A stretch of DNA of 64,000 nt from Pseudomonadota bacterium (GCA_023391815.1 JAEWAF010000105.1:1-64000); one strand, 5' to 3'. Shown: positions 35,463 to 45,254, numbered from the stretch's first letter. The notes: a model not told the origin generated them from the sequence alone. A program made the numbers and translations.

Positions 35463-37855
35463 TAGAAACCGTACCGAACGCTGAGATACCACTCACGCGG
35501 CCGCGACACCGCCGCCTGGAAGAATCCCGTGCCGGGATTGGCGACGCCGTTGACCATGTATGCCTCGTCGGTGAGGTTCGTTCCGCCCAGCGACGCCTGC
35601 CATTGTTCGCCCGGCGTGACATACGTGAGCGCCGCGTTCAGCACGCCATACGCGTCCTGCTTCAGAATCGGACTGTTCGTGAATTCCTTGAACTGCTCGC
35701 TGCGATAGCTGTAATCGACCCGCAGCGCGAGTCGGCCCGCGACGTTGTCCATGAAGGTGACTGTGCCGCCGATGTTTGCTGTCCATTCCGGAGTGTTCGG
35801 CAACTCGGCCGACTCGATGCCGGGATAGTTCGCACGTGCCAGCGGCGAAAAATAGGTGTACTCGGCATCGACGTAACCGACGGACGAATCCACGCGCAGC
35901 CAGTCGGTCGCGGCCAGCGAAGCTTCGATCTCGATGCCCCGGATCTCCGCGGACGCGGCATTGGACAGCACCGGCACGAAGTTTCCGATCGGCCCCGCGC
36001 CATCCGGATCGATGTTGTAAGTGACCTGAATGTCGTCGTAGTCCGTGTGGAACGCCGCGACGTTCAAGCGCAGCCGGCGTTGGAACCATTCGCTCTTCAA
36101 GCCCAGTTCGTAAGTGACCGCGGTCTCCGGTCCAGCATAGGAAACGATGTCGTCGGGATCGGTGCCCGCCGCAGGCAACACCGGCGGGAAGTAGCGCATC
36201 GTGAATCCGCCGCCCTTGAAGCCCTTTGCGTACGAGAGATACGCCATCGCGTCGTCGGCAAAGGCATAGTTGATCGACGCCATTGGCGTGGTCGAGTCGC
36301 TGGTGCGCTCGTACCAGCCTGCGGGAAACAGCGGCGTACCGGGCGCGCCGAAGGCGCCGGCTACCGGGTTCACGAAGCCAGCAATGCGAGTCGACGAACC
36401 GCCGTCATAACCCTGGAGCACCTGCAAGCCGGGATTGAACTCACGCAATTCGTGCGTGTAACGCAGGCCGCCCGTCAACGACACTTGCTCGGTCAGATCG
36501 TAGCTAACCTGGCTGAACGCGGCGTAGCTGTCGTTCTCGATGGCTCCGCCGGACAGGAACTGCACCAACGTGATATCCACCGGAAAGCGCTGCACGCCTT
36601 CCTCGTGCAGATAGTAGGCGCCCGCGACAAAATGCAGCCGGTCATCGAGTGCGTCGCCGGTGAGCTGCAACTCCTGACTGAGCTGTTTGGTGCCGATGCT
36701 TTGCCCGATGGTGTCGACGTAGTACGCCGAGCCGGTCAGCTCCTGCATGATGTCCACGCTCACACGCCGATATGCGGAGATCGAGCGCACGTTGAATGCA
36801 TCGAGCGACCAATCCAGCGTCAGCGACGTGCCCCAGATGTTCGCCTCGGAGAAGTTTGCCGCGTCGTTGTTGTTCGTGGTCTGCCGGGACGACAACGAAC
36901 GCTCGTACTGGCTGTTGTAACAAAGCGGATTGTCGAAGCGAGCGGCGCCCGCGCTCGGCAGACATACGCCACCGGGCACGGCGGCGTTGTACAGAGAAGA
37001 GAACCCGCCGTTTTCGTCCGCCTTCAGCACCATCGCGCCCGCCGCCTCTTCATCGATGCGCGAACCATCGATCGCCACGGTCGCGAGCAAGCGATCGGTG
37101 AGATCGATCTCAGCCACCAGTCGGCCCGACAGCTGATCCTTGTTTCCCTGGCGCTTCCCCGTGTCCCTGCCATTGACCGGCGACACGCGTTTCACATGAC
37201 CGTCGCGACTCTGATAGTTGCCGGTGAATCGTAATCGCAGGCTGTCATTGATCGGCGAGGAGAGGCCGGTCTTCACATCGAAACGATCGAACGCGCCAGT
37301 GACGATCTCGCTGTAAAACTCCGGCTCGGTGCCGGGCCGTCGTGAGACCAGCTGAATGGCGCCGCCGAGCGTGTTCTTGCCGAACAAGGTTCCCTGCGGA
37401 CCGCGCAGCACTTCCAGCCGCTCGATATCGACCGTATCGAGCAGCGAGCCGATCGACTTGCCGACATACACGCCGTCGAGATAGATGCCGACCCCCGGCT
37501 CGACGGTGAGCACGTAATCGGTCTGCCCGATGCCGCGAATCGCGATCTGCGTCGCCGCGCCGCCGCCCGATTCGCTCGCCACGCTGTCGAACTGCACATT
37601 CGGCACATAGCCCGTGACGTCAGCCGCCGACTGAATATTCCGTTCCTGCAGCGCGCGCTCACCGAACGCACTCACCGACAGCGGCGTGGTCTGAACATTC
37701 TCCTCGCGCTTGCGAGCAGTGACTGTCAGCTCCTCCAGCACTGCATCCGAAACATCCTGCGCCCAGACAGAGCCAGCGCAGCCCATGGCGACCGGAAGGC
37801 AGGCCACCGCGAGCCATCCGTGAACCGCGCCGCGGCCCAGCGTAGAGAAATTCAT
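35462..37855 (-). CDS. TonB-dependent outer-membrane receptor
   Basis: Outer-membrane beta barrel that imports a substrate using TonB energy. From ATG 37855 it has 797 residues: a signal peptide ending SVWAQ, a TonB-box-like segment (EELTVTARKREENVQTTPLSV), a plug domain (ALQERNIQSAADVTGYVPNVQF, VYVGKSIGSLLDTVDIERLEVLRGPQGTLFGKNTLGGAIQL) and a barrel ending in the outer-membrane signature YLSVRYGF. ATG 37867 is an alternative start. The plug sequence is of the Caulobacter/sphingomonad type often tied to aromatic, terpenoid or steroid uptake rather than a classic siderophore receptor; the substrate is unknown. It is the first gene of the F420 operon. Confidence 0.92.
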   Translation of the reverse strand: MNFSTLGRGAVHGWLAVACLPVAMGCAGSVWAQDVSDAVLEELTVTARKREENVQTTPLSVSAFGERALQERNIQSAADVTGYVPNVQFDSVASESGGGAATQIAIRGIGQTDYVLTVEPGVGIYLDGVYVGKSIGSLLDTVDIERLEVLRGPQGTLFGKNTLGGAIQLVSRRPGTEPEFYSEIVTGAFDRFDVKTGLSSPINDSLRLRFTGNYQSRDGHVKRVSPVNGRDTGKRQGNKDQLSGRLVAEIDLTDRLLATVAIDGSRIDEEAAGAMVLKADENGGFSSLYNAAVPGGVCLPSAGAARFDNPLCYNSQYERSLSSRQTTNNNDAANFSEANIWGTSLTLDWSLDAFNVRSISAYRRVSVDIMQELTGSAYYVDTIGQSIGTKQLSQELQLTGDALDDRLHFVAGAYYLHEEGVQRFPVDITLVQFLSGGAIENDSYAAFSQVSYDLTEQVSLTGGLRYTHELREFNPGLQVLQGYDGGSSTRIAGFVNPVAGAFGAPGTPLFPAGWYERTSDSTTPMASINYAFADDAMAYLSYAKGFKGGGFTMRYFPPVLPAAGTDPDDIVSYAGPETAVTYELGLKSEWFQRRLRLNVAAFHTDYDDIQVTYNIDPDGAGPIGNFVPVLSNAASAEIRGIEIEASLAATDWLRVDSSVGYVDAEYTYFSPLARANYPGIESAELPNTPEWTANIGGTVTFMDNVAGRLALRVDYSYRSEQFKEFTNSPILKQDAYGVLNAALTYVTPGEQWQASLGGTNLTDEAYMVNGVANPGTGFFQAAVSRPREWYLSVRYGF

Positions 37856-37867
37856 CAGGAACCCCAT

Positions 37868-38129
37868 CGTTGATAAGTCGTGCCGGCAGGATCGGCGGCG
37901 CGCATCTTCCCTGCACGCGCTCACCTGCAGAAAGCCAGTTCCGGCAACATCTGTACGCATTCTGCAAGCCAGCTCGAGCATTGTGAGCCGCGACACGTTT
38001 GATTACGGCTGCCCGACATCCAGTTCCCGCAAGTTTGTTTGCAAAGCCTGGATCGACGACGCCTTACATAGATTGCGACGCACGCGGCCCATGTACTCTG
38101 AGTCGTCACATGCGGACTCACACGAAGCG
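37868..38129. promoter_or_regulatory. Divergent promoter region, TonB receptor versus MFS
   Basis: A 262-base interval that should contain the promoters of the F420 operon (minus strand) and the MFS-NTF2 pair (plus strand). I see no strong palindrome or clear sigma-70 boxes. The MFS start is uncertain (38091 or 38130), which affects the size of the region. The AraC gene at 39850 is the nearest candidate regulator. Confidence 0.45.
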
Positions 38130-39347
38130 ATGAAACGTTCCTCCAGTGCCACGGGTGCCGCGATCAGCGTGTACGCGGGCGGTTTGATATTGGGGATGAC
38201 GCTGGTGAGCGTGCCTGCGAGCAGTGCGCTGCTAAAACATTTGCACGGCTTCAGCGACGCGCAATACGGCGCGATCTATCTGCCGCAATTATTGAGCGCC
38301 ATCGTCGGCGGCCTGGCCGGCGGCATGCTGACGAATGTGCTTGGAACCAAACGCCTGCTCGTGCTCTCGCTCATTTGTTTGCTCGCGGCGCAGCTTGCTT
38401 TGGCGGCCAGCGCCACCCTGCCGCCGGAACACGCGCTATCGGCGCTGATGCTTACTACCGGTTGTATCGGCTTGGGCATCGGGCTCGGCAGCGGACCGCT
38501 CAACGCGTATCCCGTCGTGTTGTTTCCAGCAGTGAGCAATACGGCGCTCACGGCGCTGCATACGATCGTCGGCGTAGGCATGATGATCGCGCCGGTGTAT
38601 TTGTCGACGTTCGCTCAGCACGAGCGTTGGTTGCTCGGCGTGCTCGTCCTGTCAGCAGCAACGCTCGTCATCACGCTCACTGCCGCGATCGCCGAATTTC
38701 CTTCGATCGCAACCGGCGAGGGAGCAACGAGAGTCTCAGAAGTTCGCCCCGAGCGGCACGCGCTGTTCTGGATCTGCGCAGCCATCGCGCTGATCTATTC
38801 GGTCGCCGAAGGCATCTTTTCCAATTGGGCGATGCTGTTCATCCAGGAAGAGCGCGGCATGGACGCGGCGAGCGCATCGCTGGCGCTCACTTGTTTCTGG
38901 GGCGCGCTGACCGGCGGCCGCCTGCTCGCTTCATTCATCGTCATTCGCGTGCCGCCGATTGCGTTTCTATTGGCCTTGCCGCCCTTGATGACAGCGGCTT
39001 TCTGCCTATTGCCCATCGCGGCTGGAACGGCCGGTGTCATCGGTGCCTTCGCATTCGCGGGCCTGACCTGCTCCGCATATTTCCCGATGCTGGTCGCTTA
39101 TGCCGCCGCCGCATTTCCTGAGCGTGTCGCGTGGATCGCCTCGATGATGATCACGGCGCAGATGGTGGGCATCGGCTTCGGCACGTACGTGATCGGCCTG
39201 ATCAAGGGCACGGCTTCGATCACCTCTCTTTACTACGCCGCGACCGCCTTGCCGGCCGCGACTCTGATGCTCATTGCGGTGGGTCGCCACGTGGCCACGG
39301 CCCGATCGCTTCGTTCGATCAAAGCTTCGAGTGCGAGACTTTCATGA
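38130..39347 (+). CDS. Major facilitator superfamily transporter
   Basis: Inner-membrane permease of about 405 residues with roughly 12 hydrophobic helices, beginning AISVYAGGLILGMTLVSVPASSALLKHLHG. The loop after helix 2 (GGMLTNVLGTKRLLVLS) is in the usual MFS position, though not a canonical GxLxDRxGRR motif. ATG 38130 is taken as the start; ATG 38091 would add 13 residues, and neither has a strong ribosome-binding site. The stop overlaps the NTF2-like start by four bases. It is divergent from the TonB receptor, so together they could move a substrate across both membranes. Substrate unknown. Confidence 0.85.
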   Translation: MKRSSSATGAAISVYAGGLILGMTLVSVPASSALLKHLHGFSDAQYGAIYLPQLLSAIVGGLAGGMLTNVLGTKRLLVLSLICLLAAQLALAASATLPPEHALSALMLTTGCIGLGIGLGSGPLNAYPVVLFPAVSNTALTALHTIVGVGMMIAPVYLSTFAQHERWLLGVLVLSAATLVITLTAAIAEFPSIATGEGATRVSEVRPERHALFWICAAIALIYSVAEGIFSNWAMLFIQEERGMDAASASLALTCFWGALTGGRLLASFIVIRVPPIAFLLALPPLMTAAFCLLPIAAGTAGVIGAFAFAGLTCSAYFPMLVAYAAAAFPERVAWIASMMITAQMVGIGFGTYVIGLIKGTASITSLYYAATALPAATLMLIAVGRHVATARSLRSIKASSARLS

Positions 39348-39775
39348 AACAACCCGCCGATGCCCTGTTCGACGCGCTGGCGAGCGCCTGGAATTCCCAG
39401 AACCTGGACGCGCTCTGCGCCCTGTTCACACCTGACTGCACCTACATCGACATGGCCTTCAACGTGACCTCGCGCGGTCACGCCGGCCTGCGCGACTTCG
39501 CCCGTCACGTCTATTCCACACTTCCGAACTTCTATCTGCAGTTCCCGGTGCGGTTCCGTTCCGGCAACCAGGCGGCGTCGGAATGGATCATCACCGGCAC
39601 CTGGCGCGGCGACTTCGAAGGCGCCGACTGCACCGGTCGGGCGACGCGCTTCACCGGCCTGTCGCGTTACGAGCTGGTCGACGACAAGATTCGCCTGAAC
39701 ATCGACTGCTGGGACTTTCTGGCCCTGGCCAGGGTGCTCCGGCCCGGCGCAAAGGTTGCTTTCGAGCCGTCGTGA
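39344..39775 (+). CDS. NTF2-like/SnoaL-like protein
   Basis: Protein of 143 residues with the cone-shaped NTF2 fold pattern: DALFDALASAWNSQNLDALCALFTPDCTYIDMAF, then RGHAGLRDFARHV and EWIITGTWRGDF. Members include ketosteroid isomerase, polyketide cyclases and many uncharacterised small-molecule enzymes or binders. ATG 39344 overlaps the MFS stop (ATGA), so the two are translationally coupled. It may act on the transported compound or a product of the LLM enzyme; this is inference from position. Confidence 0.8.
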   Translation: MKQPADALFDALASAWNSQNLDALCALFTPDCTYIDMAFNVTSRGHAGLRDFARHVYSTLPNFYLQFPVRFRSGNQAASEWIITGTWRGDFEGADCTGRATRFTGLSRYELVDDKIRLNIDCWDFLALARVLRPGAKVAFEPS

Positions 39776-39849
39776 GCCAGTTTGCGCAAGGAATACGCTA
39801 GTGCCTCTTAGGGGAGCTTTCCCCAGCACGGCAGTGGTGTAGCGCGCTC

Positions 39850-40881
39850 ATGCAGTCACTTTCCCCGACCTTAAGCCGCATGTCGGAAGACGACTATTTC
39901 ATCGCGCCTCGTAACGAGGCGCCCGAGGAAAAGTCGTTACGCACCGAGTCCATGGACGCACAGACGGCCGTGGCGAGTGTCAGCCGCGTCTTCTTTCCGC
40001 ACCACATCCGGCTGCACCATGAACGGCAGCGCCTCGAGTTCCGTCACAGCGCCGGCCGGCTGTCGCAGATCTCGTTCAACCAGATCACGTATGGCGGCGA
40101 GCTGGACGTGCTGGTGAACGAGCCGCGTCGCAGCCATTTCGTGCTGGTCATTCCGTTGCGCGGGACCATGTTCATGCATTCGCGAGATCGCAGCTGGGAT
40201 CTCACGGCCGGCACCCTGATGCTGATGAGTCCGCACGTCGGCTATCGATTCACTCACTTCGAGAAAGACGCCCATCTGGCCATCGGCATTCCTCGCCATC
40301 GCATCGAAACCGCCGACGAGACCTGCAACGAGAAGCTGGCGCAGGGGCTCGACCCGCTAAACATCGACGAGAACAGCCAGAGTCTGCTCGACTACATCGG
40401 CTTCATCTGCAACGAGTTCAATCGCGGCGGCACCTTGCTGCGCTCGGAAGGCGTGCGCGCCGGTGTGGAGAACACGTTTGTCATCATGCTCAAAGCCATG
40501 CTGTTCCCGGACAAGCTCTCCGGCGGCGGCAAGTCGGGCATCGTGCCGGGGTTCGTGCATCGGGCGGAACGTTTCATTCAGCAGCATTTGACCGACGACA
40601 TCCGGCTCGACGACATCGTCAAGGCAGCGGGCGTTCCCGCGCGGACACTGCATTACGGATTCAAACGATTTCGCGGCAGCACGCCGATGCGCTGCCTGCG
40701 AGAGAAACGATTCGAGCGGGCCCGCCAGGATCTGCTGGCGGGCGCACGCGATGGGGTGCAGGTGATCGACGTCGCGCATCGCTACTGGATGCATCATGGC
40801 GGGCGGTTCGCGATCAACTATCAGAAGCTGTTCGGCGAATCGCCCTCGGCGACGTTGCGGTCCGCGCTCAAGAAACGCTGA
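39850..40881 (+). CDS. AraC-family transcriptional regulator
   Basis: 343-residue regulator. The N-terminal two thirds (about 40-215) resembles the AraC-binding-like ligand domain, for example ISFNQITYGGELDVLVNEPRRSHFVLVIPLRG. The C-terminal AraC HTH pair starts near 235 (RAERFIQQHLTDDIRLDDIVKAAGVPARTLHYGFKRFRGSTPMRCLREKRFERARQDLL). It is 74 bases after the NTF2-like gene on the same strand. It probably controls the neighbouring MFS or F420 operon in response to the transported compound, but this is positional inference. It converges on parC with a 13-base gap. Confidence 0.88.
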   Translation: MQSLSPTLSRMSEDDYFIAPRNEAPEEKSLRTESMDAQTAVASVSRVFFPHHIRLHHERQRLEFRHSAGRLSQISFNQITYGGELDVLVNEPRRSHFVLVIPLRGTMFMHSRDRSWDLTAGTLMLMSPHVGYRFTHFEKDAHLAIGIPRHRIETADETCNEKLAQGLDPLNIDENSQSLLDYIGFICNEFNRGGTLLRSEGVRAGVENTFVIMLKAMLFPDKLSGGGKSGIVPGFVHRAERFIQQHLTDDIRLDDIVKAAGVPARTLHYGFKRFRGSTPMRCLREKRFERARQDLLAGARDGVQVIDVAHRYWMHHGGRFAINYQKLFGESPSATLRSALKKR

Positions 40882-40894
40882 GCGCGGCCACCGA

Positions 40895-43138
40895 TCAGGC
40901 AGGCTCAACCTCGAGCTTGTCGACCTTGCGCCAGCCTCGCGGCAGAACCGCGCCACGCTGAGCACGCTCGCCCTTGTATTCCTTCAGGTCGGCGAACTTG
41001 ATCGTCATCTTGCGATCGCCGGAGCGGACCACGAGATTCTGCTCCGAGGTGATGACGGCGATGGCGGTCATGGTCTCATCGCCCTTCGAGGACACGCCGA
41101 AGATCTTGTTGCCCTTGCCCTTCGGCAGCTCGGGCAGATCCTTCACCGGGAACACCAGCATCTTGCCTTCGCTGCTGGTTGCGCAGATCAACGCCTTTTC
41201 ATCGGCGGGCACGAGCGCGGGCGCGAGCGCCTTGCTGCCTTCCGGCACCTTGAGCACCGCTTTGCCGGCTTTATTACGAGAGTGCAGCTCGCCGATCGGC
41301 ACGACGAAGCCATAACCCGCGTCTGAAGCGAGCACACATTTTTCTGTCGCTTCGCCGATCAGCACGCCGGAGAACGTCGCGCCTTCCGGCGGATCGAGTC
41401 GGCCGGACAGTGGCTCGCCGTTACCACGCGCCGACGGCAACGAGTGCGCGATCAACGTATACGTGCGGCCCGTGCTGTCGAGGAACACTGCCTGCTGCGT
41501 GCTCTTGCCCTTTGCAGCGGCCAGGAATGCATCGCCCGTCTTGTATGAAATCGAGGTCGGATCGATTTCATGACCCTTCGCGGCGCGCACCCAACCACGC
41601 TCCGAAAGAATCACAGTGACCGGTTCGCTCGTGACCAGCTCGGTCTCGTCGATCGCAACCGCCGCCGCGCGCTCGATGATCTTGGTGCGACGGTCGTCGC
41701 CGAATTCCTTCGCATCCGCTTCCAGCTCGTCGCGCACCAGCTTTTTCAGCTTGGCCTTGCTGCCGAGCAGCTTGTCGAGACGATCCTGCTCGGCCGCCAG
41801 CTCGTCCTGCTCGCCGCGGATCTTCATTTCTTCCAGTTTGGCGAGATGACGCAGGCGCGTGTCGAGAATCGCGTCGGCCTGGATCTCGGTGATCTTGAAG
41901 CGCTTCATCAAGACCGGCTTCGGCTCGTCCTCGCGACGAATGATCCGGATCACTTCGTCCAGGTTCAGATACGCGACCAGCAAGCCTTCCAAGATATGCA
42001 GGCGCGACTTCACTTTCTCCAGGCGCCACTGCAAGCGACGCGTGACGGTGTCGATGCGGTACTTGAGCCACTCTTCGAGCAGGGACTTCAGGCCCATCAC
42101 CCGCGGCTTGCCGTCCAGACCGATGATGTTCAGGTTGACGCGATAAGTGCGTTCGAGATCGGTGGTCGCGAACAGGTGATTCATCACCTGCACCTGGTCC
42201 ACGCGATTGGACTTCGGCACGATCACGATACGGGTCGGATGCTCGTGGTCGGACTCGTCGCGAATGTTCTCGACCATGGGCAGCTTCTTGGCGGTGATCT
42301 GCGCCGCGACCTGCTCCTGAATTTTCGCGCCCGAAACCTGGTATGGCAGCTCGGTGATGACGATCTCGCCATCCTCGATCTCATATGTCGCTCGCGCGCG
42401 GAACGTACCGTTGCCGGTCTCGTAGATTTGTTTCAGATCGGCCTTCGGCGAGATGATCTCGGCGCCGGTCGGGAAGTCCGGGCCCTTCACGTCTTTCATC
42501 AGCTCGCGCAGCGGCGTGTCCGGATCTTCCAGCAGTTTGATACAGGCATTCACGACTTCGCGCAGGTTGTGCGGCGGAATGTCGGTCGCCATGCCGACCG
42601 CGATGCCGGTCGCGCCGTTCAACAAGATGTTCGGCACGCGAGCGGGCAGCAGCCTCGGCTCTTCCATCGTGCCGTCGAAGTTCGGAATCCATTCCACGGT
42701 GCCCTGCCCGAGCTCGGACAGCAGCAGCTCGGAGTAACGGGTCAAACGCGCTTCGGTGTAACGATAGGCGGCGAACGATTTCGGATCGTCGGAGGAGCCG
42801 AAGTTTCCCTGTCCATCCACCAACGGATATCGGTAGGAGAACGGTTGTGCCATCAGCACCATCGCCTCATAGCACGCCGAGTCGCCGTGCGGATGGTACT
42901 TACCGATCACGTCACCGATGGCGCGCGCCGCTTTCTTGTGTTTCGCGGCCTGCCACGAGCCCTGCTCGCTCATGACGTAAACGATGCGACGTTGCACCGG
43001 CTTCAAACCGTCGCCGATGTGCGGCAGAGCGCGGTCCAGAATCACGTACATCGAATAATCGAGGTACGCCTTCTCGGTGAAGGCGCGCAACGGTTGCTGT
43101 TCGACGCCTTCGAAATTCAAAGGAGGTTGCGTGGGCAT
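40895..43138 (-). CDS. parC: DNA topoisomerase IV subunit A
   Basis: Breakage-reunion subunit of topoisomerase IV, which decatenates daughter chromosomes. The 747 residues include the catalytic Tyr127 in AYRYTEARLTRYS. The quinolone-resistance region YHPHGDSACYEAM keeps Ser87 and Glu91 (equivalent to E. coli Ser80/Glu84), so no classical target mutation is present. The C-terminal domain is the shorter ParC type. It lies 43 bases after parE on the same strand. The antisense open frame over this gene is a composition artefact. Confidence 0.97.
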   Translation of the reverse strand: MPTQPPLNFEGVEQQPLRAFTEKAYLDYSMYVILDRALPHIGDGLKPVQRRIVYVMSEQGSWQAAKHKKAARAIGDVIGKYHPHGDSACYEAMVLMAQPFSYRYPLVDGQGNFGSSDDPKSFAAYRYTEARLTRYSELLLSELGQGTVEWIPNFDGTMEEPRLLPARVPNILLNGATGIAVGMATDIPPHNLREVVNACIKLLEDPDTPLRELMKDVKGPDFPTGAEIISPKADLKQIYETGNGTFRARATYEIEDGEIVITELPYQVSGAKIQEQVAAQITAKKLPMVENIRDESDHEHPTRIVIVPKSNRVDQVQVMNHLFATTDLERTYRVNLNIIGLDGKPRVMGLKSLLEEWLKYRIDTVTRRLQWRLEKVKSRLHILEGLLVAYLNLDEVIRIIRREDEPKPVLMKRFKITEIQADAILDTRLRHLAKLEEMKIRGEQDELAAEQDRLDKLLGSKAKLKKLVRDELEADAKEFGDDRRTKIIERAAAVAIDETELVTSEPVTVILSERGWVRAAKGHEIDPTSISYKTGDAFLAAAKGKSTQQAVFLDSTGRTYTLIAHSLPSARGNGEPLSGRLDPPEGATFSGVLIGEATEKCVLASDAGYGFVVPIGELHSRNKAGKAVLKVPEGSKALAPALVPADEKALICATSSEGKMLVFPVKDLPELPKGKGNKIFGVSSKGDETMTAIAVITSEQNLVVRSGDRKMTIKFADLKEYKGERAQRGAVLPRGWRKVDKLEVEPA

Positions 43139-43181
43139 AGATCCAGAAAATGTTTGTTAGATGACGGCGAGGCGCGGCGGC

Positions 43182-45071
43182 TCAGGGGACCACTTCGGCA
43201 AGGTTGCCCTTGGTCTCGAGCCATTCGCGGCGATCGCTCGCGCGCTTCTTCGCCAGCAGCATGTCCATCGTTGCATCGGCCTCGTCCTTGGCATCGACCG
43301 TGAGCTGCACCAGCCGGCGCGTCTCGGGCGCCATGGTCGTTTCTCTCAATTGCAGCGCGCTCATCTCACCGAGACCTTTGAAGCGCGTGACCGTCGGCTT
43401 ACCGCGCGGATGCTCCGCCGCGAGCCGATCGAGCACGCCCTGACGCTCGGCGTCGTCGAGCGCGTAGAACACCTGCTTGCCCAGGTCGATCCGATACAGC
43501 GGCGGCATCGCGACGTACACGTGACCGGCCAGCACCAGCGGACGGAAGTGACGCAGGAACAGCGCGCACAACAGCGTGGCGATGTGCTGACCGTCGGAGT
43601 CGGCGTCCGCGAGGATGCAAATCTTGTGATAGCGCAGCCCGTCGAGCTTGTCCGAGCCCGGATCGACGCCGAGCGCGATGGCGATGTGATGCACTTCCTG
43701 AGACGACAGCACTTCGCTGGCGTCGACTTCCCAAGTGTTCAGGATCTTGCCGCGCAGAGGCATGACAGCCTGAAACTCACGATCGCGCGCCTGCTTGGCC
43801 GAGCCACCGGCGGAATCGCCTTCGACCAGAAACAACTCGCCGCGCTCGGGCTGCTCGGACGAACAGTCCGCCAGCTTGCCTGGCAGCGCCGGGCCCGAAG
43901 TCAGGCGTTTGCGCGTGACGGCCTTGGACGCTTTCAAGCGGGTCTGCGCGCTCTGAATGGCCAACTGCGCGATCTTCTCGCCCGATTCCGGATGCTGATT
44001 CAGCCAATGGCCGAACTGATCCTTGACGACGCCGGACACGAACGCGGCGGCTTCGCGCGACGACAGACGCTCCTTGGTCTGACCGGCGAACTGCGCCTCT
44101 TTCATCTTCATCGACAGCACGTAGGTGACGCCGTCCCAGACGTCTTCGGGAGCCAGCTTCAGGCCCTTGGGCAGAAGGTTGCGAAACTCGCAGAACTCAC
44201 GAATGGCATCGGTGAGGCCGACGCGCAGACCGTTGACGTGCGTGCCGCCCTGCTCGGTCGGAATCAGGTTGACGTAGCTTTCCTCGATGCGCGGGCCTTC
44301 ATCGACGCGCCAGGCGAGCGCCCACTCGGCCGCTTCCTGTTCGCCTTCGATGCTGCCGACGAACAGTTCCTGCGGCAGCCACTCGCCCTGGCCGAGCGAT
44401 TCGGTCAGGTATTCATTCAGGCCGCCGGAGTACTGCCACTCTTCCTTCTCGCCGCCTTCGATTTCCAAAGTGACGTGCAGGCCGGGACACAGCACGGCCT
44501 TGGCCTTGAGCACGTGTCTGAGTTTCGGCAGCGAGAAATTCACCGTCTCGAAGAAGCTGGCCTCCGGCCAGAAGCGGACGCGCGTACCGGTGTTCCGGCC
44601 GCCCACGTCGCCGACGGCTTTGAGCTTGGAGGTCGCTTTACCCGAGGCAAAGCCGATGTGGTACTCCTTGCCGCCGCGCTTGACCCACACTTCCAGCTTC
44701 TTGGAGAGCGCGTTCACGACGGACACGCCGACGCCGTGCAAGCCGCCGGCAAACTTGTAGTTCTTATCGGAGAACTTGCCGCCGGCATGCAGCTTGGTGA
44801 GGATCAGCTCGACGCCGCTGATCTTCTCCTTGGGATGGATGTCCACCGGCATGCCGCGACCGTCGTCGGTGACCTCCAGCGAGCCGTCCTTGAACACCTT
44901 CACGTCGATGCGCTTGGCGTGCCCGGACATGGCCTCATCGACGGAGTTGTCGATGACTTCGTGGGCGAGGTGGTTGGGCCGGCTCGTGTCCGTGTACATG
45001 CCGGGGCGCCGGCGCACGGGGTCGAGACCGCTGAGAACTTCAATGTCGGACGCGTTATACGATTGTGCCAT
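43182..45071 (-). CDS. parE: DNA topoisomerase IV subunit B
   Basis: ATPase subunit of topoisomerase IV. From ATG 45071 it has 629 residues, identical in size range to E. coli ParE (630). GHKL ATPase motifs: EVIDNSVDEAMSGHAK, DDGRGMPVDIHP and GGLHGVGVSVVNALS. The TOPRIM domain begins LFLVEGDSAGGSAKQARDR, with PLRGKILNTWE following and DADSDGQHIATLL later. The frame is open to 45236 but the upstream part is Gly/Pro-rich and non-homologous. Paired with parC. Confidence 0.97.
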   Translation of the reverse strand: MAQSYNASDIEVLSGLDPVRRRPGMYTDTSRPNHLAHEVIDNSVDEAMSGHAKRIDVKVFKDGSLEVTDDGRGMPVDIHPKEKISGVELILTKLHAGGKFSDKNYKFAGGLHGVGVSVVNALSKKLEVWVKRGGKEYHIGFASGKATSKLKAVGDVGGRNTGTRVRFWPEASFFETVNFSLPKLRHVLKAKAVLCPGLHVTLEIEGGEKEEWQYSGGLNEYLTESLGQGEWLPQELFVGSIEGEQEAAEWALAWRVDEGPRIEESYVNLIPTEQGGTHVNGLRVGLTDAIREFCEFRNLLPKGLKLAPEDVWDGVTYVLSMKMKEAQFAGQTKERLSSREAAAFVSGVVKDQFGHWLNQHPESGEKIAQLAIQSAQTRLKASKAVTRKRLTSGPALPGKLADCSSEQPERGELFLVEGDSAGGSAKQARDREFQAVMPLRGKILNTWEVDASEVLSSQEVHHIAIALGVDPGSDKLDGLRYHKICILADADSDGQHIATLLCALFLRHFRPLVLAGHVYVAMPPLYRIDLGKQVFYALDDAERQGVLDRLAAEHPRGKPTVTRFKGLGEMSALQLRETTMAPETRRLVQLTVDAKDEADATMDMLLAKKRASDRREWLETKGNLAEVVP

Positions 45072-45200
45072 CGGGTAACGAGCTGATTTCGTTAGGGGCG
45101 GAATTTGAGGCGGCGGATCATAGCACGCAGGCTCGGCTGTACATCCAATCAGCGCTTTTCCGACCCCGCCGCCGCCCCCTCGCCGGCCGGGGACACGAAA

Positions 45201-45228
45201 GGCAACCCCCGCACGAAGCGGGGGCTGC
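45201..45228 (-). terminator. Likely terminator after the chitinase pair
   Basis: CCCCCGC (45206-45212) pairs with GCGGGGG (45218-45224) around a 5-base loop, with flanking GCAA/CTGC partly extending the stem. On the minus strand it lies about 30 bases after the chitinase stop at 45255 and is followed by CCTTTCG, a short T tract. It would also separate the chitinase transcript from parE. Confidence 0.7.
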
Positions 45229-45254
45229 GTAGGCACGAGGTTGTCGGTCGACTC

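Noticed and set aside
41570..43303. 577-codon plus-strand frame over parC
   Set aside because: Antisense to parC with His/Arg/Leu-rich composition typical of shadow frames.
43161..45086. 641-codon plus-strand frame over parE
   Set aside because: Antisense shadow of parE; no recognisable motifs.
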